Assembly: GCA_015478945.1 (NCBI GenBank)
Contig: JABUQX010100293.1
Coordinates: 27,501 to 40,000, forward strand
DNA length: 12,500 nt
Reading direction: 5' to 3'
From: Trachelipus rathkii
Taxonomy: Eukaryota > Arthropoda > Malacostraca > Isopoda > Trachelipodidae
Part shown: positions 1-7,904 of the stretch, piece after piece
Numbering within the stretch: position 1 is the stretch's first letter
Layout: every line of letters begins with the position of its first letter
Notes under the pieces: model-generated
Databases searched by the model: none
The model's input: the letters and a program-made list of their open reading frames with translations, nothing else
What the model was told of the DNA's origin: nothing
Position numbers and translations under genes: made by a program

Positions 1-2
1 AT

Positions 3-701
3 GAAAGTATGGTTGATAAGATTAGAGTTGAAGAGAATTTAGGACTTAGTGACCATAATATAATTAGATTTAATATGAATGTGATATCTGGGCCCAAATT
101 GCAAGTTAATAAGGAAAAAATCCTAGATTTCCGAAATGGCGATTTTACCAAATTACGAGACATGCTTAGTATAACTGACTGGGATAAAGAGTTTAAAGAC
201 CAAAACTGTTTTATCATGTGGGAACATTTTAAGCAAGTTTTAATGAATATTCAGTCAGTATGTTTTAAAAATAAACCCATTAGGGTGGCGAAGAGAAAAC
301 CTGTTTGGTGGAATAGAGAGATAAGAGATAAAATCAATGAAAAGCGTAGATGTTTTAAAATATTCAAGGGTAGTAATAGGGAAGATGATTTAGAAAATTA
401 TAGGAAAAATAGAAATGAACTTAACCAGTCAATAAGAAAGGCAAAGAGAGAGGCAGAAATTAATTTAGCAAGGAATAGTAATAGGGACCTGAAGAAGTTT
501 TTTAGCTTTTATAAATTTAAAAGTAAGAATAGGACAATAGGTCCAATTAAAATTGATGAAAATTTAGTAAGTTCAGATAAGGAGTTGGTCAACATTTTCA
601 ATGCTTCAGTGTTTACTGAGGAAAGATTAGATAATAGTTTGGAAACTAATAGTTCTTGTATGCATGTAACAAATAGACTTACAGAATTTAATTTGACGTA
701 A
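3..701 (+). pseudogene. LINE ORF2 fragment: endonuclease C-terminus and linker (copy A)
   Basis: An open frame enters from beyond the left edge; the ATG at 9 is internal and not a real start. The first residues contain LGLSDHNIIRF. Its SDH (48-56) is the last catalytic motif of the APE-type endonuclease/exonuclease/phosphatase fold, which nicks target DNA for priming. Next comes a lysine/arginine-rich linker (about residues 90-170 of the open frame, with PVWWN near residue 100) that joins endonuclease to RT in this class of element. The frame closes at TAA 699-701, but the protein plainly continues one frame over from about 695 (DVKDIKRLLDHIDPSKAAGP, the start of the RT domain). The break is therefore a frameshift and not a natural stop. 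The same region is present in copy C on the other strand. Confidence 0.88.
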
Positions 702-2112
702 AAGATATTAAACGTTTACTGGACCATATTGACCCAAGTAAAGCTGCAGGCCCCTGTTAAATTTTTGTGGTAATTTGAAAGGAGTAGTACCAACATTACC
801 AAGGTATACATATTTATTTTTTAACGTCCTATAACATTTGGTGAGGTACCAGATGACTGGAAAACAGCATATCTTGTGCTATAAGAAAGGTAGTAGGGAA
901 GATTTGAGTATAGGCCTTGGCTTAACATCTCTGGTTGTAAGGTTCTGGAAAAGTTACTGAAAGGTCATATAGAGAAATATTTAGAAGATAACAAGGTATT
1001 GTACTGTGACTCCCAGCACGGTTTCAGAAAGGGGTAGGTCATGTCAGACAAAACCTTTTAGAATTTATGAATACATTGCGACTACATTGACCAGGAGATC
1101 CAGTTGTTATATATTAGGCTTTATAGCTTTTGATAAGGTTCCCACATAAGGCTGATGAAAAAGTTATTGCAATGGTATAGGTGGAGTGGTACGTGGTTGG
1201 GTTAAAGAGTGGTTGCGAAATAAAGCAGTGTGTACAACTAAATGGGAGTGAAGGTTCCTGGGAAATAGTGAGTGGTGTCCCACAGGGTTCAGTGCTTTGA
1301 GCCCACTATTTTTCCTCATATATATAATAGGGCTAGACCAGGACTTAAATGCAAGGTTTCTAAGTTTGCAGATGATACTAAGTGGCCACCTCAGTTAGGA
1401 ATGATGAAGGATGCATAAAGATTCAAAATGATCTTGATAAACTTCTTGGGTGGGCAGATAAGTGGCAAATGAATTTTAATAGTAAAAAGTGTAAGGTTCT
1501 TCACCTAGGTTACTCAAATAAAAGTTTTAACTACGATATGAATGGGGATTGGCTTGAGTCTGTGGACCAAGAAAAAGATTTAGGTGTGATTATAAGCAGT
1601 AATTTGAAAGTAGCTAATCAGTGTTTGGAAACTAGAAATAAAGCTAATAAGATGCTGGGCATAATAAATCGCAATGTTGTTTACAGAGCAAAAAGGAAGT
1701 AATAAGTAAACTGTATTATAATAGCTATGTTAGGCCAGTAATAGAGTATTGTGCACAAGTTTAGGCCCCTCATTTAAAGAAAGACTTAGATATGCTAGAG
1801 AGAGTGCAACATAGAGCAACAAGGATGATTTCTGGGTTTTGAGGGTAAGAGCTATGAGGAGAGGCTGAAGGAGTTAGGAATGTTTTCTGTAGAAAGGCGA
1901 TTTCTCAGAGGGGACATGATACAAGTCTACAAAATATTTACATCTATTGATAATACAGAGACCAATAAATTTTTCATAGTAGAACATGGACAGGTGACCA
2001 GGGGGCATAATAAGAAAATTAAGAAGAAAGCATGCCATCTTGATATAAGAAAGCATGCATTCAGTAATAGGGTTGTTAAATTTTGGAATAGTCTGCCAGA
2101 GGAAAACATTTA
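695..2112 (+). pseudogene. LINE ORF2 reverse transcriptase, heavily frameshifted (copy A)
   Basis: The RT copies element RNA at the nicked target. It can be followed only by changing frame repeatedly. DPSKAAGP (about 735-755) ends in a stop after the next residue, and 760-1260 is scrambled by indels. SGVPQGSVL (1271-1297) is then followed by TGA where this family usually has GG/GP. FADDTK (1365-1382) keeps both catalytic aspartates. From 1382 a clean frame gives the palm/thumb sequence (DLDKLLGWADKWQMNFNSKK, LHLGYSN) to about 1700, where an indel breaks it. A TAG at 1762-1764 replaces the Trp codon of CAQVWAP. From about 1795 the C-terminal region (ERVQ, SYEERLKELGMFSVERRFLR, FWNSLP) follows with one more shift. 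Copies B and C supply the intact comparison for each break. Confidence 0.88.
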
Positions 2113-2475
2113 GAGAGTGTGAGTCTCATTTAAGCTTTTTACAAGGTTAATACGTTTATGGAGAGTTCGGTATCATATAATATATTGACCAATTAAGCTG
2201 GCGGGTTTTTAGTTATAGTAGTTATTAATGTTAGATGACATGTGTAACCATAACTTAGTTATTAATGCATGTGGATGGTTTGGGTATCATATTTATATAT
2301 CATTAGTTTTGACTAAGCCAAATTGGTGGATTTGTAGTTGCAACAAATTGACAAGCCCTGGGGTGCTTTGTGAATTTGCATGAGCATGTTTGGGTAGTGG
2401 GTTGACCGGGACAGTCTCGATAGGCCCATGTGGCTTTTTACTGTCTCTATATTCTTAATGTCTTAATGTCTTAAT
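2113..2475 (+). repeat. 3' UTR and octamer tail of LINE copy A
   Basis: This is non-coding sequence between the end of ORF2 and the tail. The same sequence is recognisable in reverse complement at about 8151-8500 (copy C), for example the blocks near TAATGCATG, ATATCATTAGTTTT and GAGCATGTTTGGG, so it belongs to the element. The last part, CTGTCTCTATATTCTTAATG followed by two further imperfect octamers, is the 3' tail used by the element's RT. Confidence 0.82.
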
Positions 2476-2484
2476 AAGTGGCAA

Positions 2485-2787
2485 ATGAATTTTAATAGTA
2501 AAAAGTGTAAGGTTCTTCACCTAGGTTACTCAAATAAAAGTTTTAACTACGATATGAATGGGGATTGGCTTGAGTCTGTGGACCAAGAAAAAGATTTAGG
2601 TGTGATTATAAGCAGTAATTTGAAAGTAGCTAATCAGTGTTTGGAAGCTAGGAATAAAGCTAATAAGATGCTGGGCATAATAAATCGCAATGTTGTTTAC
2701 AAGAGCAAGGAAGTAATAAGTAAACTGTATAATAGCTATGTTAGGCCAGTAATAGAGTATGTGCATAAGTTTGGGCCCCTTATTTAA
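2485..2787 (+). pseudogene. RT palm/thumb fragment of LINE copy B
   Basis: About 100 codons correspond to the post-FADD part of the RT (MNFNSKKCKVLHLGYSNKSF, NKANKMLGIINRNVVYKSKE, YVRPVIEY). The catalytic FADD box is absent because the copy is 5'-truncated just after it. The frame ends at a false stop. Comparison with A (1747-1757) shows that one T of TATTGTG is missing near 2760, so the protein continues in the next frame at about 2765. Confidence 0.85.
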
Positions 2788-3221
2788 AGAAAGACTTAGA
2801 TATGCTAGAGAGAGTGCAACGTAGAGCAACAAGGATGATTTCTGGGTTTGAGGGTAAGAGCTATGAGGAGAGGCTGAAGGAGTTAGGAATGTTTTCTGTA
2901 GAAAGGCGATTTCTCAGAGGGGACATGATACAAGTCTACAAAATATTTACATCTACTGATAATATGGAGACCAACAAATTTTTCATAGTAGAGCATGGAC
3001 AGGTGACCAGGGGGCATAATAAGAAAATTAAGAAGAAAGCATGCCATCTTGATATAAGAAAGCATGCATTCAGTAATAGGGTTGTTAAATTTTGGAATAG
3101 TCTGCCACAGGAAGTTGTTGAGTGTGACTCGATTGCAACATTTAAGAAAGGGTTGGATGGGTTGGGTATGCTTTGTGGGTGCTTTGTGGATTTGTATGAG
3201 CATGTTTGGTTAGTGGGTTGA
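2765..3221 (+). pseudogene. RT C-terminal domain of LINE copy B
   Basis: The frame is intact from about 2765 (AP.LKKDLDMLERVQRRATR) to the stop TGA at 3219-3221; the ATG at 2802 is internal. It shows the conserved end of CR1/L2 ORF2: ERVQRRATRMI, SYEERLKELGMFSVERRFLR, GDMIQVYKIF, FSNRVVKFWNSLP and a final FKKGLD. This is the best-preserved C-terminus in the window and serves to decode the breaks in A and C. The last residues (about 3155-3221) may run into what is 3' UTR in the other copies, because of the deletion there. Confidence 0.85.
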
Positions 3222-3310
3222 CTGGGACAGTCTCGACAGGCCCGTGTGGTTTCTTACTGTCTCTATATTCTTAATGTCTTAATGATGACGTAAACAATGA
3301 TGGCATATCT

Positions 3311-3444
3311 AACAGTTTCGTTTTAGGACTAAACACTCTTTTAAGGTTGTGATAAGATTTGTTAATTAAGTAGACAAAGATTTACTGTGTATACTTAATA
3401 AAACTTATCATAACCTGAACTTATTGGGTCCTAAACCGAATAAC
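3311..3444. repeat. Imperfect 134-bp hairpin (candidate MITE)
   Basis: The left half begins at AACAGTTTCGTTTTAGGAC, and its partner is the reverse complement of GTCCTAAACCGAATAAC (3428-3444). Pairing continues inward through AAGGTTGTGATAAG (3343-3356) against CTTATCATAACCT (3404-3416), then TTAATTAAGTA against TACTTAATA, almost to the centre near 3380. It lies 20 bp after the tail of LINE B. Its size and structure fit a palindromic MITE. No flanking duplication is clear, and the superfamily cannot be named from the ends. Confidence 0.6.
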
Positions 3445-3836
<392 letters not shown>

Positions 3837-4060
3837 ATATTTTTTTTTTTCTACAGCTCATCATCCGAATAACCAACTTTAAGTGTTAGATTTTATTGGA
3901 TTTTTGGTGAATATAATATCTGCCATAGGTAAATAACAATAACTTACATGAAAATTTAAAATGATATATATATATAAAATATGGGTGACTTTCATGGTGA
4001 GATTTTGGGACAAATTGGTAGTGAGTATAACTCTTTTAATTTTTTTTTCCCACCATGTAG

Positions 4061-4410
4061 GATTACCAGAGTCTTGTTCCCAAGTTGGTATCTACGAATT
4101 GCTGTTCAAGCCATAGTGCTCCGCAGCTTGTTATTCCAATTTCACCTTGACAACCCAAAGAAAACCTCTGTTTCAACAGGGGTAAGTTAGTTAACTATGC
4201 TTGTGGTTTTTCTTTATAGGTAAAATGTTGGGATACATTGTAAGAGTTTACTGAGTTTAGATAGGTAATACCGTTTTAAATTTTTATAGGTTTTTGGTTA
4301 CGGATTTGGTTTCTATACCATTGAATTTCTTCTCTTCCACACTGGTGGATTTTAAGCTTCTCTTCTATCAAGTGAAGTATCTGTTCTTCAACCAAGATGA
4401 AGGTTATTCA
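4061..4410. other. Candidate host exon pair, strand unresolved
   Basis: Plus-strand reading: a pyrimidine tract and TAG at 4041-4060, an open block 4061-4181, a strong donor GGG|GTAAGT at 4182, a 108-bp intron, and an acceptor TTTTTATAG ending at 4289. The two blocks join in phase 0 (RITRVLFPSWYL... then VFGYGFGFYTIEFLLFHTGG and TAA at 4353-4355). A second plus frame is also phase-compatible but has a TAG in the first block. Minus-strand reading: 4407-4276 is open (ILVEEQILHLIEEKLKIHQC, then REEIQWYRNQ) and 4167-4063 is open (QGEIGITSCGALWLEQQFVD...) to a stop, with a TTAACTAAC branch-like site before a CAG acceptor at 4168. The minus peptides look more protein-like; the plus splice sites are stronger. 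I do not recognise either product. It may equally be chance or an unknown repeat. Confidence 0.25.
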
Positions 4411-5100
4411 AATAAAAAGAATATAGTTCTTTTATCATTTTTTTGTAACTCAATAATATTTAAGCAACAGAGATTTGTTTGCTTGTTGGTTAGGGTGTGC
4501 ATAAACTAGTTTATCAGCTAACAAAAGAAATTGTTGAGGATCTATTATGTTGTCTTAAATCCTAGTAATAAAAAGATTAAGTTACTAAAGAAAAAGTTAA
4601 CTGCACATCCTTTTAAAATTCCCCAGATCCTTAGTTGTTTAAAAAATAAAAATTAACTAAAGTGTATAAAGCTTGGAGTTTATCTTTTACTTTTGTTAGA
4701 GTAAATTTCTTTTTTTTGTTTTGGATAATTGTCCACCCCATAAAAATTTGTATCCTTGGTAAAAGGAAATAATAATAATTCTTAAGTGATTTAATATTGT
4801 TGAATAATTTCCACTTTGAATAATTTCCACTATGATATATATTAATTTATCTTAATAATTTCCCCCACTTTTGTTTATAAATTTGTTTAAAATCCCCCAA
4901 TCATTTTTTTCAATCTAACTACATACAACATAACAAAATTTTTAAAGGTGTTACTGGTTGTTATTGATAACCAGAAAGAGAAATTTATATGTAATTAGTC
5001 ATAACTGGTCTGTTCACTGGGAGTGTCCAGACTGATTGTTGAAGTGAATATTCAAATCATAATAGATTTTTTTTGTATACATTATCAATAACTACTTGAG
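4411..5100. other. AT-rich non-coding stretch
   Basis: No gene is supportable here. The only local structure is a 17-bp direct repeat carrying TGAATAATTTCCACT (about 4802-4832), plus pyrimidine-rich runs near 4708 and 4861-4910. If the exons next door are real, this would be intron or flank. Confidence 0.4.
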
Positions 5101-5336
5101 ATATTCCGCCACCTGATTATACAGGTTAGGCCAGCTTGGAGCTGGAACCAGAGTCAATCTTGAAAGTATCCACCTTCCTGGAGTGAGTGGATTAGGAGAG
5201 GAGAGGTGGACGAATTGAAGTAATCGGGGATAGCTGGATAAAACTAATAAAACAAAACAAATATAGAAGTCGGAGTGGTCAACCGCCGGTGTTAAACAAC
5301 ATTACCAACGTGGTTCGCGGTAGTGCACTACGGGGT
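5101..5336. other. GC-richer unassigned segment before the 70-bp repeats
   Basis: Base composition rises here, with several CpGs from 5281 on (CCGCCGG, GGTTCGCGG, CTACGGGG). No open frame or RNA fold is convincing. Because it runs directly into the CpG-rich 70-bp repeats, it may be part of the same unrecognised repeat element. Confidence 0.35.
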
Positions 5337-5475
5337 TATTTTAGCGCGAGAACGCATGTTTGTCGGTATCGGTATTCGGCGGTACTCGGGCTCGTAATAA
5401 AATAAATATTTTAGCGCGAGAACGCATGTTCATCGGTATCGGTAATTCGGCGATACTCAGGCTCGTAAAATAAAG
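5337..5475. repeat. Tandem duplication of a CpG-rich 70-bp unit
   Basis: There are two adjacent units, 5337-5406 and 5407-5475. Both start TATTTTAGCGCGAGAACG and contain CGGTATCGGTA, TTCGGCG and GCTCGTAA, then A/T-rich filler. They differ by a few substitutions and single-base indels. The CpG density is far above the surroundings. The function is unknown; it could be a subterminal repeat of a DNA transposon or a small satellite. Confidence 0.85.
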
Positions 5476-5878
5476 CTGAATAAATAACACTTAACTAATA
5501 TACACGAATACATATAAATTTCATTATCACTATTTGTTTTTTTTTATTTCTTTAAATCTACATTTTCATCCCCATTTATTTGTATATAAACATTCTTTTG
5601 GTTTTGTATTTCTATATAAATTTTTATATTAAATATTATAAAGAGATTCACCGGGTTTTCCTCCCATTTGCATTATTTTGGTTTGATTGTTAAATAAAGG
5701 TGTACATAGGTGTAAGTCTGAGTAAATAAAATAAACCCATAAGAAAATTTGGGTGTTTAAAGGTATAGTGGTCGTTCTAAATTAATATACTTATTTCCAT
5801 TGTGTTGTCAATCTAGGGTCATTACTAATAAATGTTCTATAAATTTTTTTTCATATTCATGAGCAAATTTATGAGGCA
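5476..5878. other. AT-rich non-coding stretch
   Basis: No open frame, RNA gene or repeat end stands out. The sequence is T-rich with scattered TATAAA-like words that are expected by composition. Confidence 0.4.
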
Positions 5879-5990
5879 GCAGAGACTTACCATATAGCAG
5901 TTCCAAGAATCTTGTAAGGAACAAGAGATGGCCTTCTGACACGGGTTTAAGGAAGTTTTCTGGTTTCATTAAAGAAATTCTGTAAGTTTG
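5879..5990. other. Candidate host exon, strand unresolved
   Basis: Minus strand: acceptor CTTACAG (reading down to 5980), exon 5979-5891 and donor G|GTAAGT at 5890-5885. The open frame reads SLMKPENFLKPVSEGHLLFL then TRFLELLYG and stays open past the donor to about 5815. Plus strand: GAGGCAG acceptor ending near 5878, open block RDLPYSSSKNLVRNKRW.. and donor GTAAGT at 5982. The ACTTAC/GTAAGT pair at the two ends makes both strands look spliced. The minus peptide is the more natural in composition and would fit with the minus readings at 4407-4063 as one broken or intact minus-strand gene. The product is not recognised. Confidence 0.28.
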
Positions 5991-6144
5991 TTTATCCTAT
6001 TTCTTTGGTCCTTTGGGACAAATTTAATTATTTTTTTCTTAATTTAACTTATATTATATAATATAGTAGTTTTGTCACACAATTTCTCATTTTTTTGATT
6101 TGATTTATGCTACACAACTTCATCATAGACAATAATTTATTATC

Positions 6145-6220
6145 AATATATATAGATATATATATATATAATATATATATATATAATATATATAAATAGA
6201 AATACTATAATATATATATA
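6145..6220. repeat. Imperfect (TA)n tract
   Basis: These are TA dinucleotide runs interrupted by AGATA, AATATA and AAATAGAAATAC. The tract borders the 3' tail of the minus-strand SINE. Confidence 0.9.
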
Positions 6221-6221
6221 A

Positions 6222-6392
6222 GTTTTTTTTTTATTTAAAAGTTATTAAAACCACACGGGCATAGCCCTATTCAAGGAGGGGAACTTCCTAGTAATTTTCT
6301 TACCTAGGATCGCGTAAACTAGGAACCTCGAACCCACGACCCTTGCCCATGCGACCCGTCGCTCTACATTTGAGCTCATCTGTGTGGTCGGT
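6222..6392 (-). mobile_element. tRNA-derived SINE, minus strand
   Basis: Read on the minus strand, the head resembles a tRNA. GAGCTCAAATGTAGAGC (6377-6361) is the D-arm/A-box of the pol III promoter, and GGTTCGAGGTTCC (6334-6322) is the T-arm/B-box, about 30 bases further on. A tRNA-unrelated body of roughly 80 bp follows, then an A-rich tail (TTTAAATAAAAAAAAA, reading 6238-6223). It cannot be a tRNA gene: the acceptor stem is not closed and the body continues past the T-arm. SINEs are copied by a partner LINE. The tail here is A-rich, unlike the octamer tail of the CR1-like elements in this window, so the partner is probably a different LINE. TA tracts on both sides hide any target duplication. 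Confidence 0.8.
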
Positions 6393-6526
6393 CTATATAT
6401 ATATATTATATATATATATATATTATATATATATATTATTATATATATAATATATATTATATATATAATATATATATATATATATAATATATATATATAT
6501 ATACTATTATATATTATATATATATA
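6393..6526. repeat. Imperfect (TA)n tract
   Basis: Continuous TA/TATTATA sequence lies immediately beyond the 5' end of the SINE, with frequent register shifts (ATTATATA), consistent with a self-pairing AT island. Confidence 0.92.
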
Positions 6527-6548
6527 AAAAGGATTTTTTAGCTTGATG

Positions 6549-6745
6549 CGGGGGTGGTCAATTGGCTATCAGCATTCAAAGAAAGTCGAAGAAAATGTAA
6601 CGGACTAAAAAAGTAACGGAGAAAAAAAATAACGGAACTTATATCAGAGCGTTACTTGACAAGAAAAAGTAACGAGTCCGTTACTCCGTTACTGAAAAAA
6701 CTAGTTCCGTTAGTAACGGAGAAGCGAATCGTGCCCCAACCTCTG
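6549..6745. mobile_element. hAT-like non-autonomous element with GTAACGG repeats
   Basis: The right end, read on the minus strand, is CAGAGGTTGGGGCACGATTC (6745-6726). It has the CAG(A/G)GGT.GGG form common at hAT transposon termini. The body carries many copies of GTAACGG and its complement CCGTTAC (about 6597-6720) in both orientations, so the segment folds on itself; subterminal transposase-binding repeats look like this. A possible decayed left end is CGGGGGTGGTCAATTGGC at 6549. No transposase is present. The classification rests on terminal sequence only. Confidence 0.55.
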
Positions 6746-6746
6746 T

Positions 6747-6873
6747 ATAATATTTATATAATTATATATAATATATATATCTTACTATATATATATATAT
6801 ATATTAATATATATATATATATATATATCTATATATATATATATAAATATAGTATATATATATATATATATAT
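6747..6873. repeat. Imperfect (TA)n tract
   Basis: TA dinucleotide runs lie between the right end of the GTAACGG element and the left arm of the fold-back element. Confidence 0.9.
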
Positions 6874-6874
6874 T

Positions 6875-7264
6875 ACCGGGGTAAAAGTAATAGCACAGAA
6901 CTCCACATATTTTCTGAAAAAATTCTAAGTCCCAAAAATCAATATATCGATATGTATATATAATATTAATATAATATATAATATATAATAATAATATATA
7001 ATAAATAATATAATTAGACATAATATTAATAAATAATCTATTTACGTATTGATAATGGTAATATACATTAGACCTATATATACATATCGATATATTGAAT
7101 TTGGACTTAGAATTTTTTCAGAAATATGTTGGAATCGCTGTGCTATACTTCCATAACCGGTATTATTATATGAACAGACTGCCGATACCGGTAATCCGGT
7201 TTTAACTTCCGCCGGATAATCGGTATCCGGCCTTCCGGCTAATTCACTATCCGGCCCATCCCTA
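6875..7264. mobile_element. Fold-back hAT-like element with a truncated left arm
   Basis: Two arms of about 85 bp, 6875-6961 and 7077-7160, are inverted repeats. ATAGCACAG, ATTTTCTGAAAAAATTCTAAG and CAATATATCGATATGTATATA in the left arm match the right arm read backwards. The spacer is AT-rich (6962-7076). Beyond the right arm the sequence continues for about 100 bp with repeated CCGG/CCGGTAAT motifs. It stops at a terminus that reads TAGGGATGGGCCGGATAG on the minus strand (7264-7247), a hAT-like end. On the left the corresponding 100 bp are missing and TA repeat begins instead. The simplest reading is one long-arm non-autonomous element whose left end was lost or replaced by TA expansion. 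Confidence 0.6.
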
Positions 7265-7288
7265 ATATATATATAATATATATATATT

Positions 7289-7322
<34 letters not shown>

Positions 7323-7414
7323 ATATATATATTATTAATATATATATATATATTATATTATATATATATTATATAAATTATATATGCACCTAGCATATAT
7401 ATATATATATATAT
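7265..7414. repeat. Imperfect (TA)n tract
   Basis: This is TA sequence with ATTATA register shifts and one short interruption (GCACCTAGC near 7386). It separates two hAT-like termini. Confidence 0.92.
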
Positions 7415-7565
7415 CAGGGTTGGGTTCAAGTACAAGTACTTGTACTTAAGTACATTTTTTGGAGTACTTGTACTTGTACTTGACTTGTACTTGTACTTGG
7501 ACTTGTACTTGTACTTGTACTTGAGCCTTTTGTACTTGGTACTTGTGCTTGGTACTTGCAAGTAC
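7415..7565 (+). mobile_element. hAT-like transposon end with GTACTT repeats
   Basis: CAGGGTTGGGTTCAAGTAC at 7415 has the form of a hAT terminal repeat. It is followed by about fourteen copies of GTACTT in tight, partly tandem array (7433-7565), with CAAGTACTTG palindromes. Dense short subterminal motifs are typical transposase-binding sites. No partner end (CCAACCCTG) was found before 7855, so this is a one-ended fragment or its other end has decayed. The array is too irregular, and lacks the spacers, for a CRISPR. Confidence 0.6.
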
Positions 7566-7692
7566 TTTTGGCTTTTTTAACTTGCCAATATTTTTTATTT
7601 TCTTTTTATCATTTTCCTACGTATTGATATTATTATTTTTTTAGAAATGTATTCTAAATAAATTTCCCTTTATGAATGTAAAGTATGTCATT

Positions 7693-7750
7693 TTATATAT
7701 TATATATATAATATATTATATATATTATATAATATATATGTATGTTTATA

Positions 7751-7798
<48 letters not shown>

Positions 7799-7802
7799 AT
7801 AT
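7693..7802. repeat. Imperfect (TA)n tract
   Basis: TA repeats with ATTATA shifts and one ATGTATGTTTATA interruption. The region 7566-7692 before it is AT-rich and otherwise featureless. Confidence 0.9.
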
Positions 7803-7904
7803 AGAAAATCATCGCTATCATCAAATGACCTTTTTTCCTCCAAGACTGGGGTAAGGTGCGTAACATGTACAGAAAACTAAAAGTAGTAGAAGAGATAACT
7901 GACA

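Larger units (their letters stand above)
1..2475 (+). mobile_element. CR1/L2-like non-LTR retrotransposon, copy A, cut by the window edge
   Basis: This is the 3' half of a LINE, read 5' to 3' on the plus strand. The domains run in order: end of the endonuclease (SDH at 48-56), linker, RT (SGVPQGS at 1271-1291, FADDTK at 1365-1382), thumb/C-terminal region (about 1400-2110) and a 3' UTR (about 2110-2440). It ends in a short octamer array of TCTTAATG type (about 2450-2475). Octamer tails instead of poly(A) are known from CR1 elements, and the RT and C-terminal sequence (LERVQ..AT.M, FWNSLP) fit the CR1/L2 group. The family name is an inference from motifs, not a search. The 5' end lies outside the window, so full length and target-site duplication cannot be judged. 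Stops and frameshifts make the copy inactive. Confidence 0.9.
2476..3290 (+). mobile_element. CR1/L2-like LINE, copy B, severely 5'-truncated
   Basis: The copy starts inside the RT palm at the point corresponding to A position 1461 and runs to its own octamer tail (about 3262-3285). Over about 640 bp it is almost identical to A, with only a few scattered differences. Its upstream neighbour is directly the octamer tail of A, with two or three bases shared at the joint (ATAAGTGG in both). 5' truncation is normal for LINEs, because reverse transcription often stops early. The 3' UTR is about 190 bp shorter than that of A: a middle segment is missing between the GGGTAT and GCTTTGTG blocks. B is either a separate insertion into the tail of A or a local tandem duplication. 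Confidence 0.88.

Noticed and set aside
1874..3203. Minus-strand frames in copies A and B
   Set aside because: They are antisense to the RT C-terminal domain. The same shadow occurs in both copies because the copies are near identical.
5270..5325. Second tRNA-like head (GTGGTCAACCG followed by GGTTCGCGG)
   Set aside because: Both boxes deviate from A-box and B-box consensus at key positions and no cloverleaf or tail is visible.
6322..6377. A functional tRNA gene
   Set aside because: The D-arm and T-arm words are present, but there is no closed acceptor stem, the T-arm has an extra base, and a body and A-rich tail follow, as in a SINE.
6656..7021. Open frames rich in Tyr-Ile repeats across the TA tracts (also at 7358-7905)
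   Set aside because: They are translations of (TA)n sequence. Stop-free frames arise by register and have no protein character.
7433..7565. CRISPR-like or satellite array of GTACTT
   Set aside because: The units are only 6 bp with irregular gaps, there are no unique spacers, and it sits at a hAT-like terminus. Subterminal repeats explain it better.
7043..7629. Shared word TACGTATTGATA at 7043 and 7618
   Set aside because: The 12-base match does not extend on either side, so it is not enough to call a repeat pair.
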